Shown piece after piece: positions 21,445-31,006 of a DNA stretch of 64,000 nt. How positions within the stretch are numbered: position 1 is the first letter of the stretch; each line of letters begins with the position of its first letter. Where the stretch lies: NCBI GenBank assembly GCA_033557465.1, contig CM066043.1:112334278-112398277 (forward strand). The letters run 5' to 3'. A program made the translations under genes and the position numbers. Under the pieces are notes generated by a model. The model had not been told where the DNA came from, ran no database searches, and worked only from the letters and a program-made list of their open reading frames with translations. This DNA is from Ichthyophis bannanicus. Taxonomy: Eukaryota > Chordata > Amphibia > Gymnophiona > Ichthyophiidae.

Positions 21445-21639
21445 AATGGAAGGGTAAAGGCCTAGTGGCCTAGAAACCGTCAGGCACTAAACAGGAAAAA
21501 ATTTCTAAGAAAAGAAGAAATTCTTCAGGAAAAAGAAAAGCAAAGCACCGGCGGTACCGGTGGCGTCGAGGGAAGGCAGACGCGACCACAAAAAACTAAG
21601 AATAAAAAGAAGAATTTTCTGCGGTGACAGGAATACGTC

Positions 21640-21815
21640 CTGCCGGCTCCGCGGAAAACTGATGAAAGGGAAGTAAATGGGCAGGAAGGCAGCACGCATG
21701 CTCGTGAGATGCTCCCAAAAGCTTTCTTTTTGGACACTGGGGAGCGTTCCCGCACAGGCTCCGTCGCTACCAACGTACCCATATGTGAAGACTCATTCCT
21801 GCTTGTTCCTGGAGA
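21640..21815 (-). repeat. DIRS-B 5' inverted terminal repeat (B1)
   Basis: Reads inward on the minus strand from 'tctccaggaacaagcagg' through 'gtacgttggtagcgacggag' to the 'ccaaaaagaaagcttttggg' block. It is inverted relative to 17113-17300. Confidence 0.75.
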
Positions 21816-22521
21816 TAAGTCTTATTCCAATCTCTGCCATATACAGAAGGTATGCACTGTGTAATAGCTTGACATTTCAAATCCTCAAACCGATGACCAA
21901 AAGAATGACAGTGTTGCACCAAAGGTGCACCCTCCACCATGTGGCGGAGTCGACTCCGATGTTTTATGAGGCGTGTCTGCAAAGCTCGCTTGGTCTTCCC
22001 GACATATCCTAAGCCACAGGGACACCGAAGTAGATATACCACTCCCACACTGCCATAAGATGTAGACTGGCATAAACGATAAGTTTGATGGTTATATTCA
22101 AAAGATTGACAAGAATCCATCATGAAACATACCAAACAATTCCCACAGCAATGATGGCCAGTTGTAACTGGAGGTGTGGGCACCACACTAGTATATGCAA
22201 ATAGACACAAAAGATAATTTAAATTTGAACTCTTGGTATAGACAGATCTAATCCGTTGTTGAGAAAAAACAGGGATCAAACGAATGACGTGGGAGTGGCA
22301 ATGAATAATCTTGGATAGTTGATAGCTCAAAGGATTAAAACGTGAAACAAAATGAACAAAGCCAGTATCCAGGGATGCTGAACGCTCAAGGAGTAAGTAA
22401 CCAAGTCCTGTCATTATAACGCGCACGAGTCTGGGCTCGACAAATCAGATGAAATGGATAGTCTCAAGCTAAAAAAAGATTCTTCCAAGCTCTGTGATTG
22501 CCGTTTATAATCAGATATCGT
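21816..22521 (-). pseudogene. Penelope-like GIY-YIG endonuclease domain (minus copy)
   Basis: An open frame from 22426 runs to the DIRS-B boundary, about 200 codons of element protein. It has a Cys-rich linker (HHCCGNCLVC), then GVVYLL-CPCGLGYVGKT, the GIY-YIG core, followed by Arg and His residues of the conserved helix (RLIKHRSRLR). In Penelope-like elements this nuclease follows the RT and nicks target DNA. The upstream RT is separated from it by nested L2-like sequence (22522-23996). No stop occurs within the domain. Confidence 0.84.
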
Positions 22522-22974
22522 AGAGATTCAGTTTATTCACATTTGATATACCGCCCTTTATGACATCAGGACGGTGTACAATTTAAATCTGTATACAGGA
22601 TGGCTTAAAGCCACGGAAAAAGGAAAAGAACTACAATAATTTTTTTATTTATTTATCTATTTCTTCTATACCGCCCCTTCCAGAGATCAGGGGCGGTTTA
22701 CATGGAACAAATTAACAGTTTTGTATACATTTGTATACCATTACATTGAACAGAAATTTTTTAACTTTTTACATATAACAGTGCGTTAAACTGCTTAAAA
22801 CTATTTACAAGGTGTATACTTTTGTATACTTCTGTATCGTTATATTGATCAGAAGTTTCTAACTTTTTACAGGGAATAGGCAAAGAACTGCCAATGTTAT
22901 TTACAGAGGTTATTTACAAAAAGGTTAAAATACAATGAGTTATAGAGTAGAGTATTCGTCAGTCAAGTGGGAGT

Positions 22975-23003
22975 GTGGGTGTGTGTGTGTGTGTGTGTGT
23001 GGT
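22975..23003. repeat. (GT)n microsatellite
   Basis: Run of GT dinucleotides in the 3' untranslated part of the nested L2-like LINE. Confidence 0.85.
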
Positions 23004-23233
23004 GGAATTTATTTCCATTTTTTCGTGGATTTTTGGTGTGTCTGTGGGAGAACTGTCTGTGGATTTTTATATAATAACAGGAAAGAAGTGGTGACTGGAG
23101 AAGCGAAGACAAGACATAAAGAGGAGGTCAGACAAAACAGGGATAAACCAGGTCAATTTTGTGATACTAGGAGGTTAGAAGCAACAGTGAACAGGTGGGA
23201 CTTCAGAAGAGATTTGAAAGTGAGATAATTCTG

Positions 23234-23996
23234 TTAAAGATGAAGGGGAGAAGGCAGGGAGTTCCAGAGAGCAGGACTGTGGAAGAAAAAAGCAGAGTGA
23301 CGTGTGGACTGGAGATGTGCACATGAAAGGGAAGGGAGATGAAGACGGTTAATATGAAGGGAACGGAGGTTGTGTGTGGGAACATGAAATTGGAGAAGAT
23401 CTGTAAGATACTGTGGTGTATGCGTATGAATAACTTGATGTACCAGTGTAAGCGTCTTGTAGTGTAAACGAAATTCTATCGGAAGCCAATGTAAATGATA
23501 TAGAAGAGGAGTGATATGATCTCTACGGGAGGAGTGAGTAATAAGTCTAGCTGCAGTATTCTGTATGAGCTGTAAACTGCATATTGTGTGCGGGTGATAC
23601 CAGAGAAAACAGAATTGCAAAAGTCGAGCCAAGATATTACTATGGATGAGAGTTGTTAGAGCAGGGGAAGAAAGAAACGGGCAGATAGACCTAATTTGGT
23701 GAAGAAAGAAGTAAGACGTTTTAGCAAGATGAGAGATGTGGTCCTTAAGTATAAGATTAGAATCAAGACCACCACCCAGATATCGGAAGGAGGAGACTAA
23801 AGGGATAGTGGAGTTTCCGATGGAGGGAGCAAGTGAGGGACAGGGAGCACCAAAAGGGAACCAAGTGGAGGAGGTTTTTGTGAGATTGAGATGAAGACGG
23901 TTTGAAGACAACCATTCCGCTACAAGAGCAAGACAGGAATTAAGGGGACCAAGATCCGAGTGAAGGGGGTCAGTGTGAAGTATAATGATGATGTCA
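23234..23996 (-). pseudogene. L2-like LINE RT C-terminal part
   Basis: About 250 open codons from ADDIIIIL through FRYLGGGLDSNLILKDHISHL, ARLLQFCFLWY and RRDHITPLLYHLHWLPIEFRLHYK to ALWNSLPSPL. The frame is unbroken across this span, so this insertion is fairly young. Everything upstream of motif C, including the endonuclease, is missing through 5' truncation. It is homologous to 3747-2857. Confidence 0.83.
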
Positions 23997-24355
23997 TCTG
24001 CAATTCCAACGACAACGAAGGAACTGGGCAAGAGGCAAACTCTCCTTGAGATGCTGAGGATGTGCACTGGTAAAGTGGAGAAAGGCCATGTGATAGGTAG
24101 GCTTGGAGTACACAGTAGAGACCAGACTGTCACCTTGACGAGTCAAAGAAACATCCAAAAAAGATATTGATGTAGCACTGTATTCCAGAGAAAAGAAGAG
24201 AGTCTCATTACAGTGGTTAAGCCACTGATGAAAAGAAAGTAACTGTTCTGATGTCTGTCCATAACAAAAATACATCATCAATATATCTAACCCACAAACG
24301 AATGTGGGATTGAAAAGGACCATCCGTCAGCCAGCGACTCTCAAAATGCGCCATA
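23997..24355 (-). pseudogene. Penelope-like reverse transcriptase fragment (minus copy)
   Basis: The minus strand near 24300 encodes WVRYIDDVFF, the Penelope-type RT motif C (YIDD). After a frame change come SISFLDVSLTRQGD, STVYSKPTYH and HLKESLPLAQFLRCRWN (about 24190-23998), the conserved RT C-terminus. The domain begins at the head-to-head junction, so motifs A and B are absent. Confidence 0.82.
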
Positions 24356-24486
24356 AAAAGATTGGCTTTGTTCATTTTGTTTCACGTTTTAATCCTTTGA
24401 GCTATCAACTATCCAAGATTATTCATTGCCACTCCGTCATTTGTTTGATCCCTGGTTTATGTCAACAACGGATTAGATCCGTCTAA

Positions 24487-25130
24487 ACCAAGAGTTCAAA
24501 TTTAAGTGATCTTTTATGTCCATCTGCATATACTAGTGTGGTGCCCACACCTCCAGTTAAAACTGGCCATCATTGCTGTGGGAATTGTTTGGTATGTTTC
24601 ATGATGGATTCTTGTCAATATTTTGAATATAACCATCAAACTTATCGTTTACGCCAGTCTACATTCTTGTGGCAGTGTGGGAGTGGTATATCTACTTCAG
24701 TGTCCCTGTGGCTTAGGATATGTCGGGAAGACCAAGCGAGCTTGGCGGATGCGCATCGTAGAACATCGGGGTCGACTCCGCCACATGGTGGAGAGTGCAC
24801 CTTTGGTGCAACACTGTCATTCTTTTGGTCATTTATTTATTTTATTTATTTACAGTTCTTATATACCGCGCTCTTTGGTACCAGCGCGGTTTACAGTTAA
24901 CAAATTTTGCATTGGGACAATCCTTTGCTTACATTATAACAGGGTTGGTAACTTGGAGATAACAGGGGAAACTATATACAAATTATATACAAACAAACAG
25001 AGTATTATCAGTGTCTGAATTTACAGTGTCTGAATTTTCATTGGTTTGAGGATTTGAAATGTCTAGCTATTACACAGTGTATAACTTCTGTATATGGCGG
25101 AGATTGGAATAAGACTCCTAACTGTTTGGA
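24487..25130 (+). pseudogene. Penelope-like GIY-YIG endonuclease domain (plus copy)
   Basis: Contains HHCCGNCLVCFMMDSC, then after a frameshift near 24650 GVVYLLQCPCGLGYVGKT, R-x-RIVEHRGRLR and LVQHCHSFGH. It is interrupted after the last His-containing segment by a 205-bp L2-derived insertion (24832-25036) and resumes with RFEDLK-like codons. It is more decayed than the minus copy. Confidence 0.78.
24832..25036 (-). mobile_element. Short L2-derived 3' end insertion
   Basis: Minus-strand L2-like tail with TAAA repeats and the 'accgcgct...agcgcggtata' hairpin, close to the 3' end of the LINE at 2624-2760. The Penelope sequence resumes directly afterwards ('tggtttgaggatttg'), with CAT on both sides as a possible short duplication. 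Confidence 0.72.
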
Positions 25131-25701
25131 ACAGCGTTGGATTTTCAATTTGGATACAGTAATTCCAGGAGGCTTCAATGAATCCATAGAAAGGAAGATC
25201 TGTTTTTGAACTCCTTGAATTTTTCTGTTTTTTTGACTGATCAATTTTTTATGACTGATCAATTTTTGACATCTTCATTGCTTGGGTGGGGGCTGGGTGA
25301 TTATTTTTCTGCTTTTTGATTTCTTTTTTAGTCTTTAATGCATTTTTTGGAGCGTGTGAGTTATGCTTTTAAGTCTGCCAGCAGAGTTTTGCTCGATTGG
25401 CCTTCAGCTTTGTTGGGGAGTTCCCTCTGATGTCATGGGGCATGCCCTTTTTAATCGCACATGCCTGATGCACCTGCCTTCGGCGGTTTTTGGACTTTGT
25501 AGTTGTCTCTGCACACAGCACTTCTCCTACGCTTCGGCATATAGACATATGTAAGTTTTTGGTTTCTTTTATGTTTTCTCTGCTTTTTTTTAGATGTTAT
25601 TGTTTATTTTCCCATGTGAGAGTTTAGGATACTGTTTTGTTTTTCTAGGACCAGCACGTTTTCATCTATCATAAAGTTGTGATCAGCATGCTACATTTTG
25701 G

Positions 25702-25746
25702 AGCTCCCTGAGGAAGCTGCTAGGGGAAACACCTGGTGTCGGGGCT
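25702..25746 (+). ncRNA. Hammerhead-like ribozyme motif (plus Penelope copy)
   Basis: Same layout and length as 16514-16558: stem I AGCTCC/GGGGCT, CTGAGGA, GAA, stem III ACAC-CTG-GTGT, C at 25740. Stem III pairing survives although its loop changed. A C-to-G change next to GAA breaks the stem II closing pair, so this copy is probably inactive. Confidence 0.55.
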
Positions 25747-26178
25747 ACAGATGGTGATGGTCTGCTGTTCTTCAGATAAGTCCTTTGAACATTCTTCTGT
25801 GTTGCCGAGTTGATGTCTCATGCTGCTAAGCTGTGAAGCTGCTATGTTGTCGTGCTGTGTTTGCTGAACGCCTTACCAATTTGGGTTCTTGATAGAGGTT
25901 TTTTTGACCACTGATGTTTATAGAGTCTTTTTGATTACAGTGGCATGCATGTCCATCGATTGGCTCTTCCTCCTTGTTGATATTGGTTGGAAGATTGGCG
26001 GAGGTCTTTTTTCCTCTATAATTGTATTTATTCTAATCCAAACTGGTTTGGCTTTTTGTTTTCTCTCACATGTGGTTTATATTTTTTTTTGTTTTCTTCA
26101 TTATTTTTGTGCTTAGTTTGGAGTTTTGAGTTTAAGCTTTTGATTTTTTTGGCTCCTTGAGGGTGAATTTGTTATATA

Positions 26179-27165
26179 GTGCTAATGAAGGAGATCCAGC
26201 AGTACAACACTGTCGGGGTATAAAATTAATATGCTAAAACTGAAGTGATGGGTTTGCAGATTTCAGGGGATTTGGAAGGGAGGTTAAAGGAGGCTTTTAG
26301 TTGGGCGAGGAGGGGCTTTAAATATTTAGGGAAACAATTAGGGAGTAATTTGGAGAACTTTTTGATTGGAATTATGAGCCTCTCCTACAAGGGATTTGGG
26401 GAGATGAAATGGGTTGTATTTATCTTGGCTGGGAAGGGTTGCGGTCATAAAAATGAATGTGTTGCCCAGGTTACTGTTTTTGTTCATGTCACTTCAAGTG
26501 AGAGTACTGACCACCTAAGGTGGCTAAGGCGGCACTTTTTCAGAGGTGGAAGGCAGGTGGGTTTAGGGGTTCCTTGTGTGCAAGCATATTATGAGGCCAC
26601 ACAGTTGGCTATTTGGGAGTGGAGGGGTTATAGGACTGAAAAACAGTGGGTCCAGCTAGTGAGGGAGGATGTGGGCGGTATGGAGTTAGAATGTTGGGTA
26701 TGGGGTCGGGGGATGTGGTAAGGATTTGGTCTGATTGCAGGGGAAGGTTATTGGGAAGTAAGAAATGGTCTCATTTGAGTCCCATATGTGATGTTGAGAA
26801 GTTTACACTAGGAATAATGTATGGTAGGTTTAGGGGGTGGGACCTAAAGGGTTTAAGGTAGTTTGGGCAAGTTCTGGGGAAAGATGGGAAAGTCACGTTT
26901 TGAGGTAGTTCAGGAGGAATTTGGGTTATCAGAGAGGGATAGATTCTACTATACGCAAATACGGCACTGAGTAAGAGAAGTGAGAATAGTTATGTAAAGG
27001 GCGTTTTTGCCTTCTAAGGAACTGATGGACAAAGTGAAACATCCTAAGGCACTACTAGCTAAAATGCATGGTCTGTTGGTACCGAACCCCTGTCAAAAAC
27101 CAAGCCACCTTAGGCAATGGGGAAAGGGGGGAGGAAATGGGATGAGCAAAGATGGGCAAGTATTT
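26179..27165 (+). pseudogene. L1/Tx1-like LINE RT, second half
   Basis: Resumes with MKEIQQYNTV-VYKIN-LKTEVMGL, the residues following RT motif C, then FKYLGKQLGSNLENF and the C-terminal GGLGVP-like box (VGLGVPCVQAYYEATQLA). One stretch (26245-26721) is open for 158 codons. The right copy of the 20-bp duplication is its first 20 bases. The LINE is cut near 27165 by a minus-strand L1-like tail. Confidence 0.78.
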
Positions 27166-28210
27166 TATTTTTAAATTTAATATTTATTAAGGTTTATTAT
27201 ATTAACAAGACAAGCTTGTACAGTAAAGGGATTCCAAAAGTAATCATGTGACAAAGAAGAAAATACATAAACAAGGAAACGACAATGAAAATTCCTAAAG
27301 TCCACATGTGATAGGGGACAGGGAAAACAATGGGATAGATGGCTAAATACCACATCTCTACACAGCAAAGGAAATTACATTCATCCTAAATAGATAGATG
27401 AATGCAGAGGGTCCTGAACTGATTACACCTTGTATGATCAAGCAACTCCTTCTTGGTCAGTAGAAGATGGTACAATTGACAACCTAGTGTTGATCAAGGC
27501 TAATAGATCATTAGGTTAGAAAAAATGTATCTCTACAACTTATACACCACTAAACATTTACAAGGAAATCGTAAATAATATAAGGTCCCCAGCTGCAACA
27601 TCCCAGATTTTAAAAATAAAAATTGCTTTTGCCTCTTTTGAGTCTCTCGGGCAACATCTGGGAAGATAGAAACTGTTACACCATAAATGTGGAGAGAACG
27701 TTTCTTGTAATACAATTTCAATAACCAATTTCTCCGAAACTAAAACACAGGTTACCAAGAGTGTAGAGACTTACAAAGAATCTGAAATAGAGGAAATCAA
27801 TAAATCAGAAATATTGTGGGCATCTGGGCCCAAAGCTTCTGGTTCTTTTTTGCCCTGGAACAAGTAAAACTCTTTCAAAATAGGTGGTATCAATTCTTGT
27901 GGAACATAGTCTCAGTCATATATTTCTTAAACATATCAAACGCAGATGTCCTGGCAAGTGTAGGAAAATTTAAAACCCACAGATTTGCAGCCAGGGCAGA
28001 CTTTTCCAGCATTTCAACTTTAGCTCTAAGAGCTATATTATCTTTAGATAGAGCTGCAGTTAAATCAGAAAATGAAGCTAACTTCTGGGCGCTCTTATCC
28101 ATTTTAAACTTTAAATCATTAGTCAAACTCACATACAACTCCAATTTCAGTGTGTCCTGCTCCACCTTGGATGATACTGCTGCAGTTGGCTGAAAAATAA
28201 CTGCAGATAA
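27166..28210 (-). pseudogene. L1/Tx1-like ORF1, C-terminal part and 3' end
   Basis: The minus strand encodes a heptad-rich coiled-coil segment (VSSKVEQDTLKLEL, SKDNIALRAKVEMLEK), then LWVLNFPTLARTSAFDMFKKYM, matching the RNA-recognition-type core of L1/Tx1 ORF1 proteins, and an FPD-type segment further on. After about 27390 only a 3' untranslated region and an A-rich tail (27166-27190) follow; no ORF2 is seen. The N-terminal half is at 36936-37261, separated by DIRS-A copy A3. Frameshifts break the frame near 27890. Confidence 0.72.
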
Positions 28211-28925
28211 AGCATAGTTACTCACCTGTAACAGGTGTTCTCCAGGGACAGTAGGAATCAGTAATCACATATGGGTGACTTCAGGGCCGTACCGAGTGTA
28301 AATTGCACCCTGTGCGACTTGCACATCGAGCACGTGCCCCCCTCACCGCGATGGGAGAAAAGAGGCGTGCCCGATGTGCAAGTCACCGGCATGCTAAGCA
28401 GATCTGTCCCTCCCTGCAAGAGCAGGGAGGGACAGATCTGCTTAGCATGCCGGCGAGAAGGCTTAAGGGTGCATTTTAGCTGTCTGTCGTTGCCTGCCGC
28501 CGCTGAGAGAAGAAAAAGTGGCGGCGGCAGGCAATGGCAGACAGCTAAAATGTGCCCCTTAAGCCTTTGCGCCCTGTGCGGCACACCGCTCACATAGGGC
28601 TAGGTACGGTCCTGGGTGATGTCGGCACCGACAGAGCCCATGCGGAGCATTTCCTAAGCTTTCAAAAAAAGCCTTTGGGAATGCCAACATGCATGCGTGG
28701 TCCCCTTCCCGCCCAAGGGTGCCATCTTGATCAGTCAAATGACATAGCTCAGGCAAAAAAGGAAAAATATAAAAAACAGTGGGCAACTCCAAGAGAAGGT
28801 GGGAGTGTTGTGAGGACTGATTCCTGCTGTCCCTGGAGAACACCTGTTACAGGTGAGTAACTACGCTTTCTCCAGGAACAAGTAGGAAGTCAGTCCTCAC
28901 ATATGGGAATGCTCAGTTACAGGCT
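28211..28925 (-). repeat. DIRS-A 3' terminal repeat and internal complementary region (A3)
   Basis: CACCTGTAACAGGTG at 28223 and its partner CACCTGTTACAGGTG at 28841 bound the module. The inverted flanks 'gttactcacctg' and 'caggtgagtaac' mirror each other. 'ctttctccaggaacaag' (28866) is the complement of the 5' end. A 333-bp hAT element expanded the loop. Confidence 0.75.
28282..28614. mobile_element. hAT-type nonautonomous element with two hairpins
   Basis: Terminal inverted repeats CAGGGCCGTACC / GGTACGGTCCTG. The flanking 8-mers GGTGACTT and GGTGATGT both look like decay of an original GGTGACGT. Inside are two near-perfect hairpins: 28381-28455 (arms around 'gcatgctaagcagatctg') and 28460-28572 (arms around 'ttttagctgtctg'). 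No ORF of its own. Confidence 0.78.
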
Positions 28926-29060
28926 ACCGAGGACTTGTAGAGAAGCGCAACGGTGAACCGCGAGCAGTCACCCATAACTGAAGACAGTCCGAGGGCCCCA
29001 GGTCCCTGGAAGATCACGCTTCCGGTAGCCGGAGAAGAAGGGTCGGAGGGCAGGAGTTGC

Positions 29061-30080
29061 TTAAACCCCGAACAAATTACAGAGGACGTCTTGGCAGAAG
29101 GCGCTGTCCCGATGGGACTCCCTCTCCAGGCAGTAGTGTGTCGCAAAGGTGTTAGCAGAGGACCAGGTGGTGGCTCGGCAGATGTCCACCAGCGGCATGG
29201 AGTGCAAGTGGGCCACTGTTGTCGCCTTCGCATGAACACCATGCACCGTGACTCAGCAGTCCAGTGGTAGCTCAGCCTGAGAATGGGCAAAGGCAATGCA
29301 GTCTGGCACCCAGATGGAAAAAGTGTGCTTAGTGACCACGAGCCCCATATGGGCAGTATCATAGGAAACGAAAAGCCACTCGGACCGACAGTGAAAGCTG
29401 CAGGTAGAAGGAGAGAGCCCTCCTGCAGTCGAGGGTATGGAGGACCACCACCGCCCTGTCAGCATGGGGCTTTGGGAAGGTGGTCAGCAGCGGAGGGCTT
29501 TTGGGAAGAGGGTCGGCAGCACTATCTCTTGATTGAGGTAGAAATCCTAGACAACCTTCGGGAGAAATTTGGGATGTGTTTGGAGAACCACCTGGTTCCC
29601 ATAGAATCTCATGTAGGGGTGTCGGCCATCAGGGCCTGAAGCTCACTGACCCTCCAGGCCGAGGTGAGAGCCACCAGAAAGAAAACCTTCCAGGAAAGAT
29701 GCCGAAGCGAGCAGGGTGCTATCGACTCGAAGGGCGGTTGAGTTAACTGCGTGAGAACTACATTGAGATCCCACTCAGTCGGATGGCCAGATGAGGGGCC
29801 TGGACAGGAGCAGCCCGCGCATGAAGCTAGAAACCAGTGGTTGACCTGATAGGGGTCTGCCCCCGACAGGGTGATGGTTAGCCAAGATGACGCTCAGGTG
29901 GACCCTGACCGAGTTGGACTTCAAGCCCCCCTGCAAGAGATGGATAAGGTACTGCAGGACCAAGTGGGTAGGCAGGAGAACGGGTCGGCCCTTATCTCCG
30001 AGCACCACACTGAGAACCGGCGCCACTTGAAGGCGTAAGCCCTTCTAGATGAGTCCTTGCGCGAGGCCAACAGTATGTCC
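29061..30080 (-). pseudogene. DIRS-A tyrosine recombinase (A3)
   Basis: Pieces in order: VLQYLIHLLQGGLKSNSVRVHLS (core-binding region, about 29950-29880), ALTSAWRVSELQAL (Arg box, about 29665-29625), the H-box changed to HGVHAKAT (H-x-x-H instead of H-x-x-R, about 29240), TTWSSANTFATHYCLERE and the end LCNLFGV. Loss of the second catalytic Arg plus frameshifts make it inactive. It lies next to the terminal module, as in DIRS-1-type elements. Confidence 0.78.
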
Positions 30081-30120
30081 TCGACCTCCACCGGGAGATG
30101 AAGGGGGGGCTAAAGCTACC

Positions 30121-31000
30121 CGTTCAGCTGCCAGGTCGTGAGGGATAAGAGGACCTCAAGTTAGGGTGAAGCAGCAGACCCTCCTCCTGCATCAACAAGT
30201 CCAGCGTGTTGCTGAGGGAAACCGGAGGCTCCGATGAGAGGTGGAGCAGCATCGGGAAATAGGGCTGCAGAGGCCACCACAGGGCAACGAAAATTACCAA
30301 GGCCCCGTCCCGCTGTATTTTGAGGAGAGTTCCTGGAATGGCGGGGGAACACATACAGGAGGTTGTGCGCCCATGACAGGAGGAAAGTATCGGGGGATTC
30401 CCTGGTCGGGTGGGGAACTGGGCCTCAGAACTGTAGGAGCTGTGAATTCACCGGGTTGGTGAAAAGGTCCAGGACCAGAGTCCCAAAACGCCGGAACAAA
30501 TGCTGGGCCGTCTGTGGGCAGATGTGCCACTCGTGTGGCTGGAGGAGCTGGCTTAGCCTGTCTGCCAGGACACTGTCCTGGACTGGGAGATAGGTGGCCC
30601 GTAGGGCTATGCCCTGGCAAACCACGAAGAAACATAGGGCTACCGCCTCCAGGCAGAGGCTGTAAGAGCCGGTGCCCCCTTGCTTATTCATATAGAACAC
30701 TGCCACCAGGTTGTCCATCTGGACAAGCACCTCCTGATGGTGAACACGATGCCTGAATGCCTGGAGAGCGAAGAGGACCACCCAGAGTTCGAGGAGGATG
30801 ATCAGTTGCTGGGACGCCTCCGAGGACCAAATCCCCTGTGTGCAGAGCTCGCCACAATGGGTTTCCCAGCCCATAAGGGAGGCATCCGTGGTCAAAAACA
30901 CATCGTGTTGAGGAGCCTGGAATGGCATGCCTCGAAGCAGGTTCTGGGCGTCCCACCTCCAGACGAGGGACTCGGCCAGTTGAGGAGTGACTGAGATGGT
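30121..31000 (-). pseudogene. DIRS-A RNase H and methyltransferase-like region (A3)
   Basis: An open frame at 30928-30425 has RNase H residues in the right order: TTDAS (Asp), LLELW (Glu) and MDNLVAVFYMNKQGG (Asp). LVLDLFTNPVNSQLLQF follows, the start of the domain usually called methyltransferase-like in DIRS elements, which continues at 30354-30124. The junction with RT is interrupted by the CR1 at 31007-33575. It removes element RNA during reverse transcription, as known for RNase H. Confidence 0.75.
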
Positions 31001-31006
31001 GTCTCA

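Larger units (their letters stand above)
17113..21815 (-). mobile_element. DIRS-B retrotransposon copy B1, gag only
   Basis: Sense is the minus strand. The 5' terminal repeat is at about 21640-21815, Gag at 21444-19643, and the 3' terminal repeat plus internal complementary region at 17113-17520. The 2.1 kb between Gag and the 3' end has no ORF over about 80 codons and no RT or recombinase motif I can read. It lies inside the Penelope sequence: the left flank ends gggtaaa and the right flank begins taagtctta, with no clear long duplication. Length is 4.7 kb. Confidence 0.83.
22522..23996 (-). mobile_element. L2-like LINE insertion(s), 5' truncated
   Basis: Minus-strand L2-like RT from motif C (ADDIIIIL, at the 23996 edge) through the thumb and C-terminus, then a 3' untranslated region. 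Two tail-like ends are visible, near 22640-22700 ('accgcccctgat-ctctggaaggggcggtata' hairpin on the minus strand, TAAA-rich) and 22522-22600, suggesting two stacked L2-derived 3' ends. It interrupts the Penelope element between RT and GIY-YIG. A (GT)n run lies at 22975-23003. Confidence 0.78.
16120..26178. mobile_element. Head-to-head Penelope-like composite insertion
   Basis: A 10,059-bp insertion flanked by a 20-bp duplication. It holds a minus-strand Penelope-like element (24355 down to 16120) and a plus-strand 5'-truncated partner (24356 to 26178), meeting at about 24356 with both 3' ends outward. The minus copy was later hit by DIRS-B (17113-21815) and L2-like LINEs (22522-23996). The plus copy holds an L2-derived tail (24832-25036). 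Penelope-like elements are known for inverted and tandem partial copies. Confidence 0.83.
24356..26178 (+). mobile_element. Penelope-like element, plus copy, 5' truncated
   Basis: Starts at the junction with 'attggctttgttcattttg', which corresponds to about 22360 of the minus copy. It continues through the GIY-YIG region and the 3' region with the hammerhead-like motif, ending at 26178 next to the right target duplication. It extends about 40 bases past the end shared with the minus copy. An L2-derived tail is inserted at 24832-25036. Confidence 0.82.
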
